39,195 nt of DNA, from NCBI GenBank assembly GCA_025454795.1, contig JALONT010000027.1, positions 1-39,195 of the forward strand, written 5' to 3'. The stretch comes from Bacteroidales bacterium. Its GTDB lineage: Bacteria > Bacteroidota > Bacteroidia > Bacteroidales > VadinHA17. This document shows positions 24,466-33,646 of the stretch, one piece after another. Below the pieces are notes generated by a model that was not told the DNA's origin, searched no databases, and saw only the letters and a list, made by a program, of their open reading frames with translations. Every line of letters starts with the position of its first letter. Position 1 is the first letter of the stretch. The translations under genes and the position numbers were made by a program.

Positions 24466-26703
24466 TTATTTACTGAAGAGATACTGTAACTTTATAAAGT
24501 ACTGGTACCCTGATGTTCTGAAGTTGTAATCCCCCTCCTGGTAATTGATCAGATCCTGTGTCATTCCGGTGCAGAACATAGTAAAAGCATTGAATTTATA
24601 ATTCAGGAGCGGGTAAACGCTGAACGATTTGCTGAAAGTATTGTACTGTGTTATCTCACGGAGGAAGAGTTTCCTGGTGAACTGAAAGGTAGTGATATTG
24701 CGCAGTATATGCCCTTTGTAAAATTCTGTCCCATTCTTATAATCATCAAGGCTTGTTATTGTCCATGAGAATGATGTCTTAAGTCTCGATGCAGCGTTAA
24801 TATCCACCTCTGATGTAATATTAAACCCCTTTCCCATCTCCGGTGAACTGGTTCGGTAAATGAATTTGCCAGCCTGACCCTGAACTGAAAAGCTGAATCC
24901 GCTTATTGGTGTGGAGCTTAAGTTAAACGAAACCCGGTTTATCCCGCGGAACAGAATATTCCTGAACTGTTCCTGGTTTATTGCCAGATAACTGGTACTG
25001 ATATGTGTCTGACCGATCAGGCTGACTGAGATTCCGGGAAGGAAATAAAACTCCTGGAAGATGCCATCATAGTTGTACAAAAGCGAAGATACAGCGATAA
25101 GACTGGCGGTTTTAATGATCTTTCTGTTAGGGTGTATAGTATAGGAATGATCCATATAGGTGGCTCTTCCGTTTACTTCAGGGAACATGCCGTTAAAGGT
25201 CTGGTAGGTAGGGGAAAAATTGTTCTGGACAAGCGTAAATGAATAGTTCCTTCCGGCTCTCATAAGGGCAAGATGCAACCCTGTCCCGAAATAACTTTCA
25301 CCGTTAAATCCTGCATCATGACCTGTAGATCCGAAGGGGCGGTCAGATTTGAAGAGTATCGTATCATTCATCTCCCTGGTTTTTGAGAGAAATAGTTCTC
25401 CCTGCCAGTACCAGTTTTTCCAGAATTTAAAATTCCAGTCAAATCCGTTTACGAAATTATATGCGTTTTTGAAATTCCTTGTAAGCCCTAATAGTCCCAG
25501 AAAATTCTCATTACCAAGATCATACCTTGCCCTGGCGACTCCGGCAAATGAAGCCAGGGTAGTTTCGACTGTATTGCTCTCCTCCTCACCCGGGACAGTA
25601 ATTCCCGTATTACGATCGTAGGCAGCTAGAGCAATGTACGAGATCTTTCCGGCCTTTCCGTTCACCTTTGATGCAAACAGGGGATTATTGATAGTCCTGG
25701 AGTAATACATTGGAGTCTGGAGAAGATCCATCCCCGACATAAAAAAGGGTCGTTTTTCCTGGTAATAGAGTGCAAATGTTGTATTTATACTCACCTGGTC
25801 GGCATCTGATTCTATCTGGCTGAAGTCTGGATTAATGACTGCATTGATAGAAATATTTGGACCAGGCGAATAACGGATCCCTCCTCCTGATCTCACTTTG
25901 ATGGAGCTGTGATCCATGGCCGACTCTGGATCTTCGGGATCGCTTCTGATACTGGTCTGCTGTGCCATAACGTACGGCAGAAACTCGAGGGATTTGCCAG
26001 GCTTGACACCCTCCAGGCCAACAAGATAACCTCCCTGTGATAAATAAGCCGGGTCATTCCGGTCGAGCGGTGTCCAGGTTAACAAGTACCTGTTATTTCT
26101 GGGTACATTTCTCATCAGGCATATTGTCCATTTCTGGGTCTCGCTGGGTGAAAAGTCAAGTGCTTTTAGCGGAATAGCCATTTCAGCCGTCCAGCCTTTA
26201 TTATTCATTGAGGCGGCCGACTGCCAGAACAGATCATAGGAGATATCTTCAGCTCCGAATCCCATCATTAAAAGGTCACCCTGTATACCATACGGGTTAA
26301 CAGCAAATTCAAAACCGCGCTGATGATTATTATATGTATCGATGGTTGCAAGTACAAAATCGTCTTCGAAGATCATATCACGGTCAGCAAGGTGCGCCCT
26401 TATATTATGCGGCAGGGTGTCAAAGCAATTGAATCCGATATACAGGTTATCCTGGTCGTAAAGAGCCATGGCGATTGTCTTCACTTTTGCAGGTGTATTT
26501 TCTCCCGGTGAGGCTTCATAATTTAGTTCCACCGGCATTGCACGAAGCCAAAGCGGATCGTCCAGTTTTCCTGAGAGATTCAATGCCCGGTCAATCCTGA
26601 CAACCGTAAGTTCAGGTTTTATTGTATCCGGTTTGGCTGTCATCCCATACAGATGCGAAGATGTAACTATCAGTAAGAGTAACGCAAGGATAATATTCTT
26701 CAT
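24466..26703 (-). CDS. CBM9-like/DUF5916 outer-membrane protein
   Basis: The 745-aa exported protein has a signal peptide (about 1-19), then a family-9 carbohydrate-binding-like domain at about residues 35-225. That domain holds LDDPLWLRAMPVE, ALYDQDNLYIGFNCFD and FEFAVNPYGIQGD. A long C-terminal region (about 245-745) of alternating strands follows, the DUF5916 part, which looks like an outer-membrane barrel and includes PFFMSGMDLL. Such proteins are frequent in Bacteroidota and are thought to be envelope proteins linked to glycan or peptide handling, but no activity is known. It is the last gene of the minus-strand envelope group, 192 bases after the OmpA-type gene, so a separate promoter is likely. 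Confidence 0.85.
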   Translation of the reverse strand: MKNIILALLLLIVTSSHLYGMTAKPDTIKPELTVVRIDRALNLSGKLDDPLWLRAMPVELNYEASPGENTPAKVKTIAMALYDQDNLYIGFNCFDTLPHNIRAHLADRDMIFEDDFVLATIDTYNNHQRGFEFAVNPYGIQGDLLMMGFGAEDISYDLFWQSAASMNNKGWTAEMAIPLKALDFSPSETQKWTICLMRNVPRNNRYLLTWTPLDRNDPAYLSQGGYLVGLEGVKPGKSLEFLPYVMAQQTSIRSDPEDPESAMDHSSIKVRSGGGIRYSPGPNISINAVINPDFSQIESDADQVSINTTFALYYQEKRPFFMSGMDLLQTPMYYSRTINNPLFASKVNGKAGKISYIALAAYDRNTGITVPGEEESNTVETTLASFAGVARARYDLGNENFLGLLGLTRNFKNAYNFVNGFDWNFKFWKNWYWQGELFLSKTREMNDTILFKSDRPFGSTGHDAGFNGESYFGTGLHLALMRAGRNYSFTLVQNNFSPTYQTFNGMFPEVNGRATYMDHSYTIHPNRKIIKTASLIAVSSLLYNYDGIFQEFYFLPGISVSLIGQTHISTSYLAINQEQFRNILFRGINRVSFNLSSTPISGFSFSVQGQAGKFIYRTSSPEMGKGFNITSEVDINAASRLKTSFSWTITSLDDYKNGTEFYKGHILRNITTFQFTRKLFLREITQYNTFSKSFSVYPLLNYKFNAFTMFCTGMTQDLINYQEGDYNFRTSGYQYFIKLQYLFSK

Positions 26704-26895
26704 AAAAAGAATTACGGTTGATACTAATTCAAAAATCCGGCAATTAAAGCCTCTCCTTATTCATTTACAGTATGATAAAGATTTAAAAGTTCGAATTAAA
26801 TATCAACAATGAGTTGACAGATTGCAGATATGGATTGACGGATGGAACGTCTATAATAAACAATCTTTTACTAAATGGATGAAATGGAATCTTTT

Positions 26896-27966
26896 TTAGA
26901 GTTTAATAAATTCCACCCTCCTGTTCTTTGCTTTATTTACTGCGGAATTGTTATCTGCCAGAGGTTCCGATTCCCCTTTGCCATCTGTTTCAAGCCTTGC
27001 AGCATCGACACCAAATTTATTTGTCAGTTCATTTTTTACTGAAGCAGCTCTGCGTTTTGAAAGATCAAGATTTGAAACCTCATCGCCATCTGAATCGGTG
27101 TGGCCTGAAATCTTAATCCTGATATCGGGATTTTCCTTTAGAATATCCGATATTTCTTTTAGAGTAGAATATGACTCAGGTTTTAATTTATCGGAATTAA
27201 CATCGAACAGAATGCCATAAGAAATGATTTTGCCGTCTTTCAGAAGTCTGTTTCTCATATCGGGCAGACCGGCAGCAATTCTGAAATTGCTGATGAGTGG
27301 TATTACTTCATCACGTAAGTCGAATCGGAAAATATTAGGTTTAGAACCAGTGGGTATTGCCCGGGGAACATCAAGGACTTTGTTTTCATTTGCATAAAAC
27401 CTGACCCGTTGTTTCTGAATCCATATTGCAATATGATATTTTTCATTTGATCTGAAAGGATAAGCAACAGTTCCGCTATTCCTGGATTCTGTTTGCAGGG
27501 ACCAGTTTTTCCACCCGCAATTATCGTAGTCGAAATAAATCTGAAATCCTGCCTCTGCAGGTTCTCCCCCGCCTCCTGGCTCAGTCAGGCTGCCTGTTAA
27601 CAAGTAAGAACTAAGGCCAAACATTGTTTCACTGCCAGCATTGTTCATCGGTACAAAATCAAACTCGATAGTGAAGTTATCTGTGAAGTTCTCTTTTACT
27701 TCAGGTATGTAATATCCCATTTTGGTCATATTGAACCATTTACCCGGGAACTTCGCTGAAGTCACAATTTCACCGCTCCCGTTAGTTAACCATTGGGCCG
27801 GAAAATCGCCAACACTTTCAGAGCTGAAGTCATCAAAGAAGATGACAATATCGCCCGGGATGAAATCGTATTTAGAAGTGATGTAGTTGCTTTCCTGTGC
27901 ATAAGTCATATTACCAAAATTGCAAATTCCGGTTAACAACAGCAAAGAGAGAAGTTTCAGTTTCAT
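26896..27966 (-). CDS. OmpA-family protein with N-terminal LamG-like domain
   Basis: The 356-aa protein has a signal peptide (MKLKLLSLLLLTGICNFGN), a jelly-roll-like domain at about residues 35-235 (FFDDFSSESVGDFPAQW, then FTIEFDFVPM) and a C-terminal OmpA/MotB domain. The peptidoglycan-binding part shows ILFDVNSDKLKPES, ISGHTDSDGDEVSN and LSKRRAASVKNEL near residues 250-330. It should tether the cell wall to the outer membrane or a surface glycan. The fold of the first half suggests sugar binding. A -7 box inside the end of the sulfatase gene may drive it on its own. Confidence 0.88.
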   Translation of the reverse strand: MKLKLLSLLLLTGICNFGNMTYAQESNYITSKYDFIPGDIVIFFDDFSSESVGDFPAQWLTNGSGEIVTSAKFPGKWFNMTKMGYYIPEVKENFTDNFTIEFDFVPMNNAGSETMFGLSSYLLTGSLTEPGGGGEPAEAGFQIYFDYDNCGWKNWSLQTESRNSGTVAYPFRSNEKYHIAIWIQKQRVRFYANENKVLDVPRAIPTGSKPNIFRFDLRDEVIPLISNFRIAAGLPDMRNRLLKDGKIISYGILFDVNSDKLKPESYSTLKEISDILKENPDIRIKISGHTDSDGDEVSNLDLSKRRAASVKNELTNKFGVDAARLETDGKGESEPLADNNSAVNKAKNRRVEFIKL

Positions 27967-27984
27967 AGTGACGTATTATTAATA

Positions 27985-29847
27985 TTATCTGATTGCAAAG
28001 ATACCTTTTAATTCCTCGCTTTCTCTATAACCATACCGGACTGCCTTAACGCGGATATGATAATTTCCTGGTTTAAGATGGTGGGGTCCGTTATAAAGAA
28101 GCCAGTGAGGATTGTTCTTTTCTTCGAATGTGTAAACGATCGATGCTCCGTGAGTCGGGCAATAGAAGCCAAGTTTCATTGGAGATGAGTAAGATCCTCC
28201 TTCCCGGTAGTTTTTGGAAGCAGGTTCTTCAGGTGAATTGATAATGAAATAGGGTACATCTGTAACAGGCTGTTTCCCTCCCGGCCACATTTGCTCAATC
28301 ATCTCAGGTTCATTCATATGACCCATATCGCCTGTTTCATGGGTCCACTGCTTATGACGATTCCTCATATCTTCCAGAACAGGTTTCAGTTCAGGATCGT
28401 AAATGAGATTATTGACCTGGAACGGATCAGCTTTTACATTATAAAGTTCTTCCGGAGGCCTTGAATAAGACATCCAGCTTTTCTGGGCACCTGTCAGCTT
28501 ATCTTCAGCATCGAGTCTGAGCATTTCTCTGTAGATTGGCATTTTACTGAGATAAGGGACCCATATAGGGAAAGGTTCATTGGGATAATAATTGCATATA
28601 TAAAGGAAATCATTTGTACGAACAGAACGGATCATATCGTACGATTCATCAACCCTGTCCCGGGCTGCAAAAACAGCATCACGGGGACTTCCGGCCTGGT
28701 TCCCAGCAAACGGGATTCCCTGCATATGAGCCGGAACCGGTACTCCTGCAAGTGAAAGTACAGAAGGTCCCATGTCGATTGAGCTGATCATCCTGTCTTC
28801 TCTTGTTCCTGCCATAATCTTTCCCGGCCATTTTACCAGGAACGGTGTCCTTATGCCACCTTCGTACATATCACGTTTGTATCCCCGGAGTTCCCCGTTG
28901 GAATTAAAATAATCGGGATCTGCACCGGCTTCGAGGTGAGGGCCGTTATCGGAAGCAAATATTACAATAGTGTTATTCTCAAGTCCCAGTTGTGTAAGCT
29001 CTGAGAGAATTTCTCCGACATAATCGTCAAGTTCGGTAATCATGGCAGCGAAAGCTGCATGGGCTTCGGGCTGTGAACCATAGGGGCCAAGGCGGAAGGA
29101 TGGTCCGTCATCAACTCCTGCAAAGGATTTCTCAGGCACAAATTTGCCGCGGAACATATCCATGTACTTTTCTTTTGCAAATAATTCAGCATGGGGAATT
29201 GTTGTCGGATAGAAAAGGAAGAATGGCTTATTCCTGTTAGATTTAATGAAATCAATAGCAGCTTTTTGGATCGTATCTGCGCTGTAAACGCTTCTTTTAC
29301 TACTGTCATTTTCAGGGAGCAGGATTTTTTCATGATTATGCCAGAGATAATACGGATAGTAATTATGTGCGAGGCTCTGGCAGTTATATCCGAAGAATTC
29401 ATCGATGCCCTGAGCATTAGGATCTCCCCCGGTATCGATGTATCCAAGTCCCCATTTACCGAATGCGCCAGTCACATAACCTTTCGTCTTAAGCATTTCC
29501 GGAAGTGTAAGCGATTCTGCAGGCAATGGCCATTGTCCTTCAGGCTCCCAGCCCTTGTTCCCTCTGATCGGAGTATGACCTGTATGGAGGCCGGTCATAA
29601 GGCTCGAGCGGGAAGGCGCACTGACAGTACATCCGGTGTAGTGCTGTGTGAATAGCATACCCTGATGCGCCAGATTGTCGATGTTAGGGGTTGGGAACTT
29701 TTTCTGCCCGTAGCAGCTCAGGTCTCCGTAGCCCATGTCATCAGCGAGAATGAATACGATATTGGGCAACGGTTTTTCCTTATTGGCATTTGAACAGCCG
29801 GAGACAGCAAGTGAGGCAAAAAGAAGTAAAGATGTTGCAGGTTTCAT
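27985..29847 (-). CDS. Lipoprotein arylsulfatase (Ser-type)
   Basis: A 620-aa sulfatase of the S1 family that removes sulfate esters, probably from polysaccharides. It starts with a lipobox (AVSGC, lipid Cys C18). Metal-site residues are D36 and D37 in ILADDMGYGDLS. The formylglycine motif is SAPSR at 76-80, with Ser at the modified position. A second metal motif is FASDNGPH. Ser-type enzymes need a radical-SAM anSME maturase, which is not coded in the window. The lipoprotein is probably outer-membrane or periplasm-facing. It is coded 21 bases after the lactonase gene and 18 bases before the OmpA-type gene, so the three may be co-transcribed. Confidence 0.93.
   Translation of the reverse strand: MKPATSLLLFASLAVSGCSNANKEKPLPNIVFILADDMGYGDLSCYGQKKFPTPNIDNLAHQGMLFTQHYTGCTVSAPSRSSLMTGLHTGHTPIRGNKGWEPEGQWPLPAESLTLPEMLKTKGYVTGAFGKWGLGYIDTGGDPNAQGIDEFFGYNCQSLAHNYYPYYLWHNHEKILLPENDSSKRSVYSADTIQKAAIDFIKSNRNKPFFLFYPTTIPHAELFAKEKYMDMFRGKFVPEKSFAGVDDGPSFRLGPYGSQPEAHAAFAAMITELDDYVGEILSELTQLGLENNTIVIFASDNGPHLEAGADPDYFNSNGELRGYKRDMYEGGIRTPFLVKWPGKIMAGTREDRMISSIDMGPSVLSLAGVPVPAHMQGIPFAGNQAGSPRDAVFAARDRVDESYDMIRSVRTNDFLYICNYYPNEPFPIWVPYLSKMPIYREMLRLDAEDKLTGAQKSWMSYSRPPEELYNVKADPFQVNNLIYDPELKPVLEDMRNRHKQWTHETGDMGHMNEPEMIEQMWPGGKQPVTDVPYFIINSPEEPASKNYREGGSYSSPMKLGFYCPTHGASIVYTFEEKNNPHWLLYNGPHHLKPGNYHIRVKAVRYGYRESEELKGIFAIR
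27996..28003 (-). promoter_or_regulatory. -7 box inside the sulfatase 3' end
   Basis: On the minus strand 28003-27996 reads TATCTTTG, the perfect TAnnTTTG box, about 30 bases before the ATG of the OmpA-type gene and inside the last codons of the sulfatase. It would give the OmpA gene its own expression. A -33 element is not obvious. Confidence 0.45.
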
Positions 29848-29850
29848 GTT

Positions 29851-29876
29851 TAAGGTTTAAGGTTAGGGTTAGGGTA
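29851..29876. repeat. TTTAAGG/TTAGGG word repeats
   Basis: Between the sulfatase ATG and the lactonase stop lie two TTTAAGG-type words and two GGTTAGG-type words. The lactonase stop codon (TAA on the minus strand) is part of a GGTTAGGG word, so the repeat forms the end of that gene. Confidence 0.6.
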
Positions 29877-30939
29877 GCCTGCGGATATTTATGGTAAAGG
29901 CTTCAGCGGGATTTCTGATAAGGAGCTGGTCTATATCGGAATCGGTGAATCCTCTGTTTTTGAGAGCGGGGATCAGATACTCTAAGATATCAGTATAACC
30001 GTTTATTGTTCCTCCTCCGGGTTTTGCAGGATCGTACCAGCCTGAGTCGTGTGAAAGAAGAATTTTATTGATTAATCCCTGGTTCTTCAGTTCAGTTATC
30101 CTGTCTGCATACCAGTCTATACTGAATCTGTCGCCGGGCTTCAGGTTAGGACGGTTGCGGACATTATCGAGAGAGATCCAGGTGCCTTCTTTTGCACCCA
30201 GGATATTGCTTTCAATGGTACCTCTCTGGGCATGAACCCAGATGAATGCTGAAGGATGCACTCCGTTTTTCCGAAGTATAGCGATCTGGGCAAAGGCAGG
30301 TTTCTCAGGTCCTGTGTGTGAGGCAATTGTAAGCCCGGTTTTAAGGTGTGTTAACGCTGCTGCTGTGATTAACTTTTCATCAGCCGGCGATAATGAATCG
30401 GCACTATTAACTGCAATCTTGATAAATCCAGGTCTGATCCCTGTGCCTTCAATACCGTTGAGAAATTCGCCGGTCCATTTTTCTGCCAGAGCTTCTGCAT
30501 CCGTCGTATAGAAAGTTTGAGGCAGGTACTTATTACTGAAACCGTAATAACCTGTATTTGTAATAAAAGTTATGCCGGTTATTTCAGAGAGTTCTTTAAG
30601 AAGAAGCGGATCGCGACCAAGAAATTCCGGGGTGCATTCATAGATTGTTTTCACACCTGCCTCTTTGGCTTTCATGACAACAGGTATGACTTTTGCAATA
30701 ACCGAATCCCTGTCCCACCGGAAGTAACCGGTGCTGTCGGCTCCGATAAAATCGACAAGGATATGTTCATGTGCCAGAGAAGTGGTCAGTGTTTTTGGTT
30801 CCACCGGACCGTTGATTGTCATTATAACATATCGGGATTCAGGCTTGCAGGTAATTATTATAATACCGAAAACAAGGAAAAGAATAAGCCACAGGATAAT
30901 ATTCCATGCATAGTCGTTATTGTGATTCTCATTTCCCAT
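29869..30939 (-). CDS. Phosphotriesterase-family lactonase, membrane-anchored
   Basis: The 356-aa amidohydrolase has an N-terminal helix (residues 12-30, NIILWLILFLVFGIIIIT) that should anchor or export it. The di-metal site of the phosphotriesterase family is complete: AHEHI (H57, H59), the bridging Lys in GFIKIAV, SHTGP, VHAQRG and the Asp in LLSHDSGWYD. Natural members mostly hydrolyse lactones; paraoxon activity is a side activity in a few. The partner sulfatase suggests a role in breaking down a sulfated or lactone-bearing glycan, but the substrate is unknown. The last codons lie in a TTAGGG-like repeat. A hairpin sits 2 bases upstream of the start. Confidence 0.88.
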   Translation of the reverse strand: MGNENHNNDYAWNIILWLILFLVFGIIIITCKPESRYVIMTINGPVEPKTLTTSLAHEHILVDFIGADSTGYFRWDRDSVIAKVIPVVMKAKEAGVKTIYECTPEFLGRDPLLLKELSEITGITFITNTGYYGFSNKYLPQTFYTTDAEALAEKWTGEFLNGIEGTGIRPGFIKIAVNSADSLSPADEKLITAAALTHLKTGLTIASHTGPEKPAFAQIAILRKNGVHPSAFIWVHAQRGTIESNILGAKEGTWISLDNVRNRPNLKPGDRFSIDWYADRITELKNQGLINKILLSHDSGWYDPAKPGGGTINGYTDILEYLIPALKNRGFTDSDIDQLLIRNPAEAFTINIRRLP

Positions 30940-30941
30940 TC

Positions 30942-30963
30942 AAGGCAGTTATTAGTCTGCCTT
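30942..30963. repeat. 7-bp inverted repeat at the lactonase start
   Basis: AAGGCAG (30942-30948) and CTGCCTT (30957-30963) are perfectly complementary with an 8-base loop. It sits 2 bases upstream of the lactonase ATG, in a place where it could hold back ribosome binding or act as an operator. Confidence 0.45.
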
Positions 30964-30994
30964 AAATTTAAGATAAATTTGCAAATAAAAACAA

Positions 30995-31017
30995 CCTGAC
31001 GCCTGACGCCTGACGCC
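30995..31017. repeat. CCTGACG triplicate word repeat
   Basis: Three copies of CCTGACG stand between asnB and the lactonase gene. It is the reverse complement of the GGCGTCA word found at 2434-2447, so the same intergenic repeat family appears twice in the window in opposite orientation. Confidence 0.7.
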
Positions 31018-31021
31018 TTGT

Positions 31022-32689
31022 TTATTTATAGGAGTCTACATGAACGCTTTTCACAGCTCTCCCGGAAGGATCTATCATATTTTTAAATGATGCATCCCAT
31101 TCAATAGCTTCAGGGGTGCTGCAAGCCACCGAAGGAACTGAAGGCACACATGATGCTGCTGAGTCGGAAGGAAAATGTTCAGTAAAAATTGACCTGTAGA
31201 AGTATTCTTCTTTCGACAATGGCGGATTTATCGGGAAACGGTATATTGTATTGGCAATCTGTTCATCTGAGACTTCTTTTGCAGTAAGTGCTTTCAGGGA
31301 ATCGATCCAGTTGTAGCCGACGCCATCGGAGAATTGTTCTTTTTGACGCCATGCAACGCTGGCCGGCAGATACTCCTCGAATGATTTACGCAGAACCCAT
31401 TTTTCCATACGCTCCTTATTGATCATTTTGTCTTTAGGGTTGAGCCGCATTGCTACATCGATAAATTCTTTATCGAGGAATGGAACACGTCCCTCAACAC
31501 CCCAGGCTGCTAACGATTTGTTTGCCCTGAGACAATCATAAAGGTGAAGCTTGTTGAGCTTCCGGACCGTCTCTTCATGAAAAGCACGTGGATCAGGAGC
31601 TTTATGGAAGTAAAGATATCCGCCGAAAATTTCATCGGCACCTTCGCCTGACAGAACCATCTTCACTCCCATTGATTTGATGACCCTTGCTAGCAGGTAC
31701 ATTGGAGTAGAAGCCCTGATAGTTGTAACATCATACGTTTCAATGTGATAAATTACGTCACGGATTGCATCAAGTCCTTCCTGAATAGTGAAATTGATCT
31801 CATGATGTATTGTTCCGATATGCTGAGCAACTTTTTTTGCCGCTGCAAGATCCGGTGAACCTTCCAGCCCGACGGCAAAAGAGTGCAGCTGCGGCCACCA
31901 TGCTTCACTCTTATCCTGGGTCTCTATTCTCATAGGAGCAAATTTCTTGGCAATAGCAGAAATAATGGAAGAATCGAGTCCACCAGATAGCAGTACCCCG
32001 TAAGGTACATCGGACATAAGCTGGCGGTGGACAGATGCTTCAAGAGCCATTTTAAGATCAGGTAAAGATGTCATATTATTTTCAACCGATTCATACTGCA
32101 TCCAGTCTCGCTGGTACCATTTTTTCATTACACCTTCTTTTGAGAAAAGGTAATGACCCGGAAGAAATTCCTGTATATTGTTACAGACACCTTCAAGCGC
32201 CTTCAGTTCAGATGCCACATAAAAGTTACCGGATTTATCCCACCCAATATATAAAGGTATAATACCGATATGATCCCGGGCGATAAGATAACAATCTTTC
32301 TCTTTGTCGTATAAAGCAAAGGCAAATATTCCGTTCATTTCTTCAAGAAAGGCCGGACCTTTTTCCCTGTAAAGAGGAAGAATGACTTCACAGTCGGAAT
32401 GAGTGAGAAACTCATATGAATCCTTATAGCGGTTTCTGATCTCCTGGTGGTTGTATATTTCACCGTTGACTGCAAGTATCAGGTTGCCGTCGCTGCTGTA
32501 GAGAGGCTGTTTTCCTGACTTTGGATCGACTATCGACAACCTTTCATGTGCGAGGATCGCTTTTTCGCAATAAAATATTCCTGACCAGTCCGGTCCGCGA
32601 TGCCTGAGTTTCTTCGACATCTTCAGGACACTGGTCCTCAGTTCCATATGGTTGACCTTAAGATCAAAAACCCCTACTATTCCGCACAT
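31022..32689 (-). CDS. asnB: Asparagine synthase B (glutamine-hydrolysing)
   Basis: The enzyme makes asparagine from aspartate, glutamine and ATP. At 555 aa it matches the E. coli AsnB length. The class II glutaminase domain starts at C2 (MCGIVGVFD), with RGPDWSG and VNGEIYNH as glutamine-binding segments. The synthetase domain has the PP-loop SGGLDSS at 235-241 and VLSGEGADEIFGGYLYF further on, with GRVPFLDKEF after it. The start is set by the N-terminal Cys after Met. It has a 279-base AT-rich upstream region of its own and is probably a single gene; the repeat array after the stop separates it from the lactonase gene. Confidence 0.96.
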   Translation of the reverse strand: MCGIVGVFDLKVNHMELRTSVLKMSKKLRHRGPDWSGIFYCEKAILAHERLSIVDPKSGKQPLYSSDGNLILAVNGEIYNHQEIRNRYKDSYEFLTHSDCEVILPLYREKGPAFLEEMNGIFAFALYDKEKDCYLIARDHIGIIPLYIGWDKSGNFYVASELKALEGVCNNIQEFLPGHYLFSKEGVMKKWYQRDWMQYESVENNMTSLPDLKMALEASVHRQLMSDVPYGVLLSGGLDSSIISAIAKKFAPMRIETQDKSEAWWPQLHSFAVGLEGSPDLAAAKKVAQHIGTIHHEINFTIQEGLDAIRDVIYHIETYDVTTIRASTPMYLLARVIKSMGVKMVLSGEGADEIFGGYLYFHKAPDPRAFHEETVRKLNKLHLYDCLRANKSLAAWGVEGRVPFLDKEFIDVAMRLNPKDKMINKERMEKWVLRKSFEEYLPASVAWRQKEQFSDGVGYNWIDSLKALTAKEVSDEQIANTIYRFPINPPLSKEEYFYRSIFTEHFPSDSAASCVPSVPSVACSTPEAIEWDASFKNMIDPSGRAVKSVHVDSYK

Positions 32690-32968
32690 AATATATATGT
32701 ATAAATAAAAATTATAAACAGTATCCGGGTCCGTAAAAATATTAAATATTTCATTTCTGATAGATATAGATATTTATTAAAAACAATATTTAAATACAAA
32801 TAATTAAGCAAATGTATTAAATATATTAATAAATACAATATATTATTAAGTATATGTAAAAAATATTAAAATAATAGAAATCATATTTCCAGTAATTCTG
32901 CATGAATCTGAAACGAATAAAATGTATATCAGAATCTAAGTGTGCAGTTTACTGAAAGCTGATGGCTG
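32690..32968. other. AT-rich spacer upstream of asnB
   Basis: The 279 bases between carbonic anhydrase and asnB are very AT-rich, most of all 32740-32890, with many near-repeats of AATATT and AAATA. No open frame of note or RNA gene is seen. It must hold the asnB promoter and may form curved DNA. Confidence 0.45.
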
Positions 32969-33628
32969 TCACATAAAAGCTTCGGATAAATAATCTTCCG
33001 GCAGGAGATCATATTCTTTCCACTCGCGTAGGGGAAGCGGAAGATCCTTAATCAGCCCTGTATAGATATCAAATATCCATCCATGGAACCATAGCTTCTT
33101 TTTGTTTCTGAAGGCTCTTTGTATAATTGGTGTACGCAGAAGGTTCTTAAGCTGGGCAACAACGTTCATTTCGGAAATGCGGTCATACATTTTCCCTTTA
33201 TCAGTTATTGTTTCGAGTTCTTTTTTGTGGTAATGATAGATATCGCTGATCTGGCTGACCCAGTTCTCGACAATGTCCTCTTCATTCAATCCCTCTACTG
33301 CAGCTTTTACACCTCCGCATTTGTAATGTCCCAGGATGATCATATGCTCAATATTAAGAATTTCAACAGCATATTCGATAATCGAAAGAAGGTTGATATC
33401 AGTCAGGTTAACCTGGTTTGCAATATTTCTGTGAACAAAAAGATCCCCGGGTTCAGATTCGAGGATGGAGGTAAGAGGTACCCTGCTGTCGGAGCATCCG
33501 ATAAAAAGAAATTTCGGTCTCTGAGGCTTTGCCAGTTCATCAAAATAAGCAGGGTCAGTCTTAAGTTTTTCAGCTGCCCACAGCTTATTATTATTTAAAA
33601 GTTCGAAATAATCACGATGATGGATCAT
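32969..33628 (-). CDS. can: Carbonic anhydrase, beta class
   Basis: The 219-aa zinc enzyme interconverts carbon dioxide and bicarbonate. The zinc ligands C45, H101 and C104 and the Asp-Arg pair D47 and R49 are present in FIGCSDSRVP and HYKCGGV. It is closely similar to E. coli Can, including the N-terminal NNNKLWAAEKLKTDPAYF. It begins 18 bases after the FGGY kinase stop on the same strand. There is no evident promoter in the gap, so it may be co-transcribed with the kinase. Confidence 0.95.
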   Translation of the reverse strand: MIHHRDYFELLNNNKLWAAEKLKTDPAYFDELAKPQRPKFLFIGCSDSRVPLTSILESEPGDLFVHRNIANQVNLTDINLLSIIEYAVEILNIEHMIILGHYKCGGVKAAVEGLNEEDIVENWVSQISDIYHYHKKELETITDKGKMYDRISEMNVVAQLKNLLRTPIIQRAFRNKKKLWFHGWIFDIYTGLIKDLPLPLREWKEYDLLPEDYLSEAFM

Positions 33629-33646
33629 ATGCTTATTGTTTATTGT

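Noticed and set aside
29191-29655. 154-codon frame opposite the sulfatase
   Set aside because: It is antisense to conserved sulfatase motifs and has no signals of its own.
29861-29876. Telomere-like TTAGGG sequence as a replicon end
   Set aside because: Only two copies lie inside a gene-dense region, and it grades into TTTAAGG words of the same spacer-repeat style.
32740-32890. Replication origin in the AT-rich spacer upstream of asnB
   Set aside because: There is no cluster of DnaA boxes and no dnaA, parAB or rep gene nearby; AT content alone is not enough.
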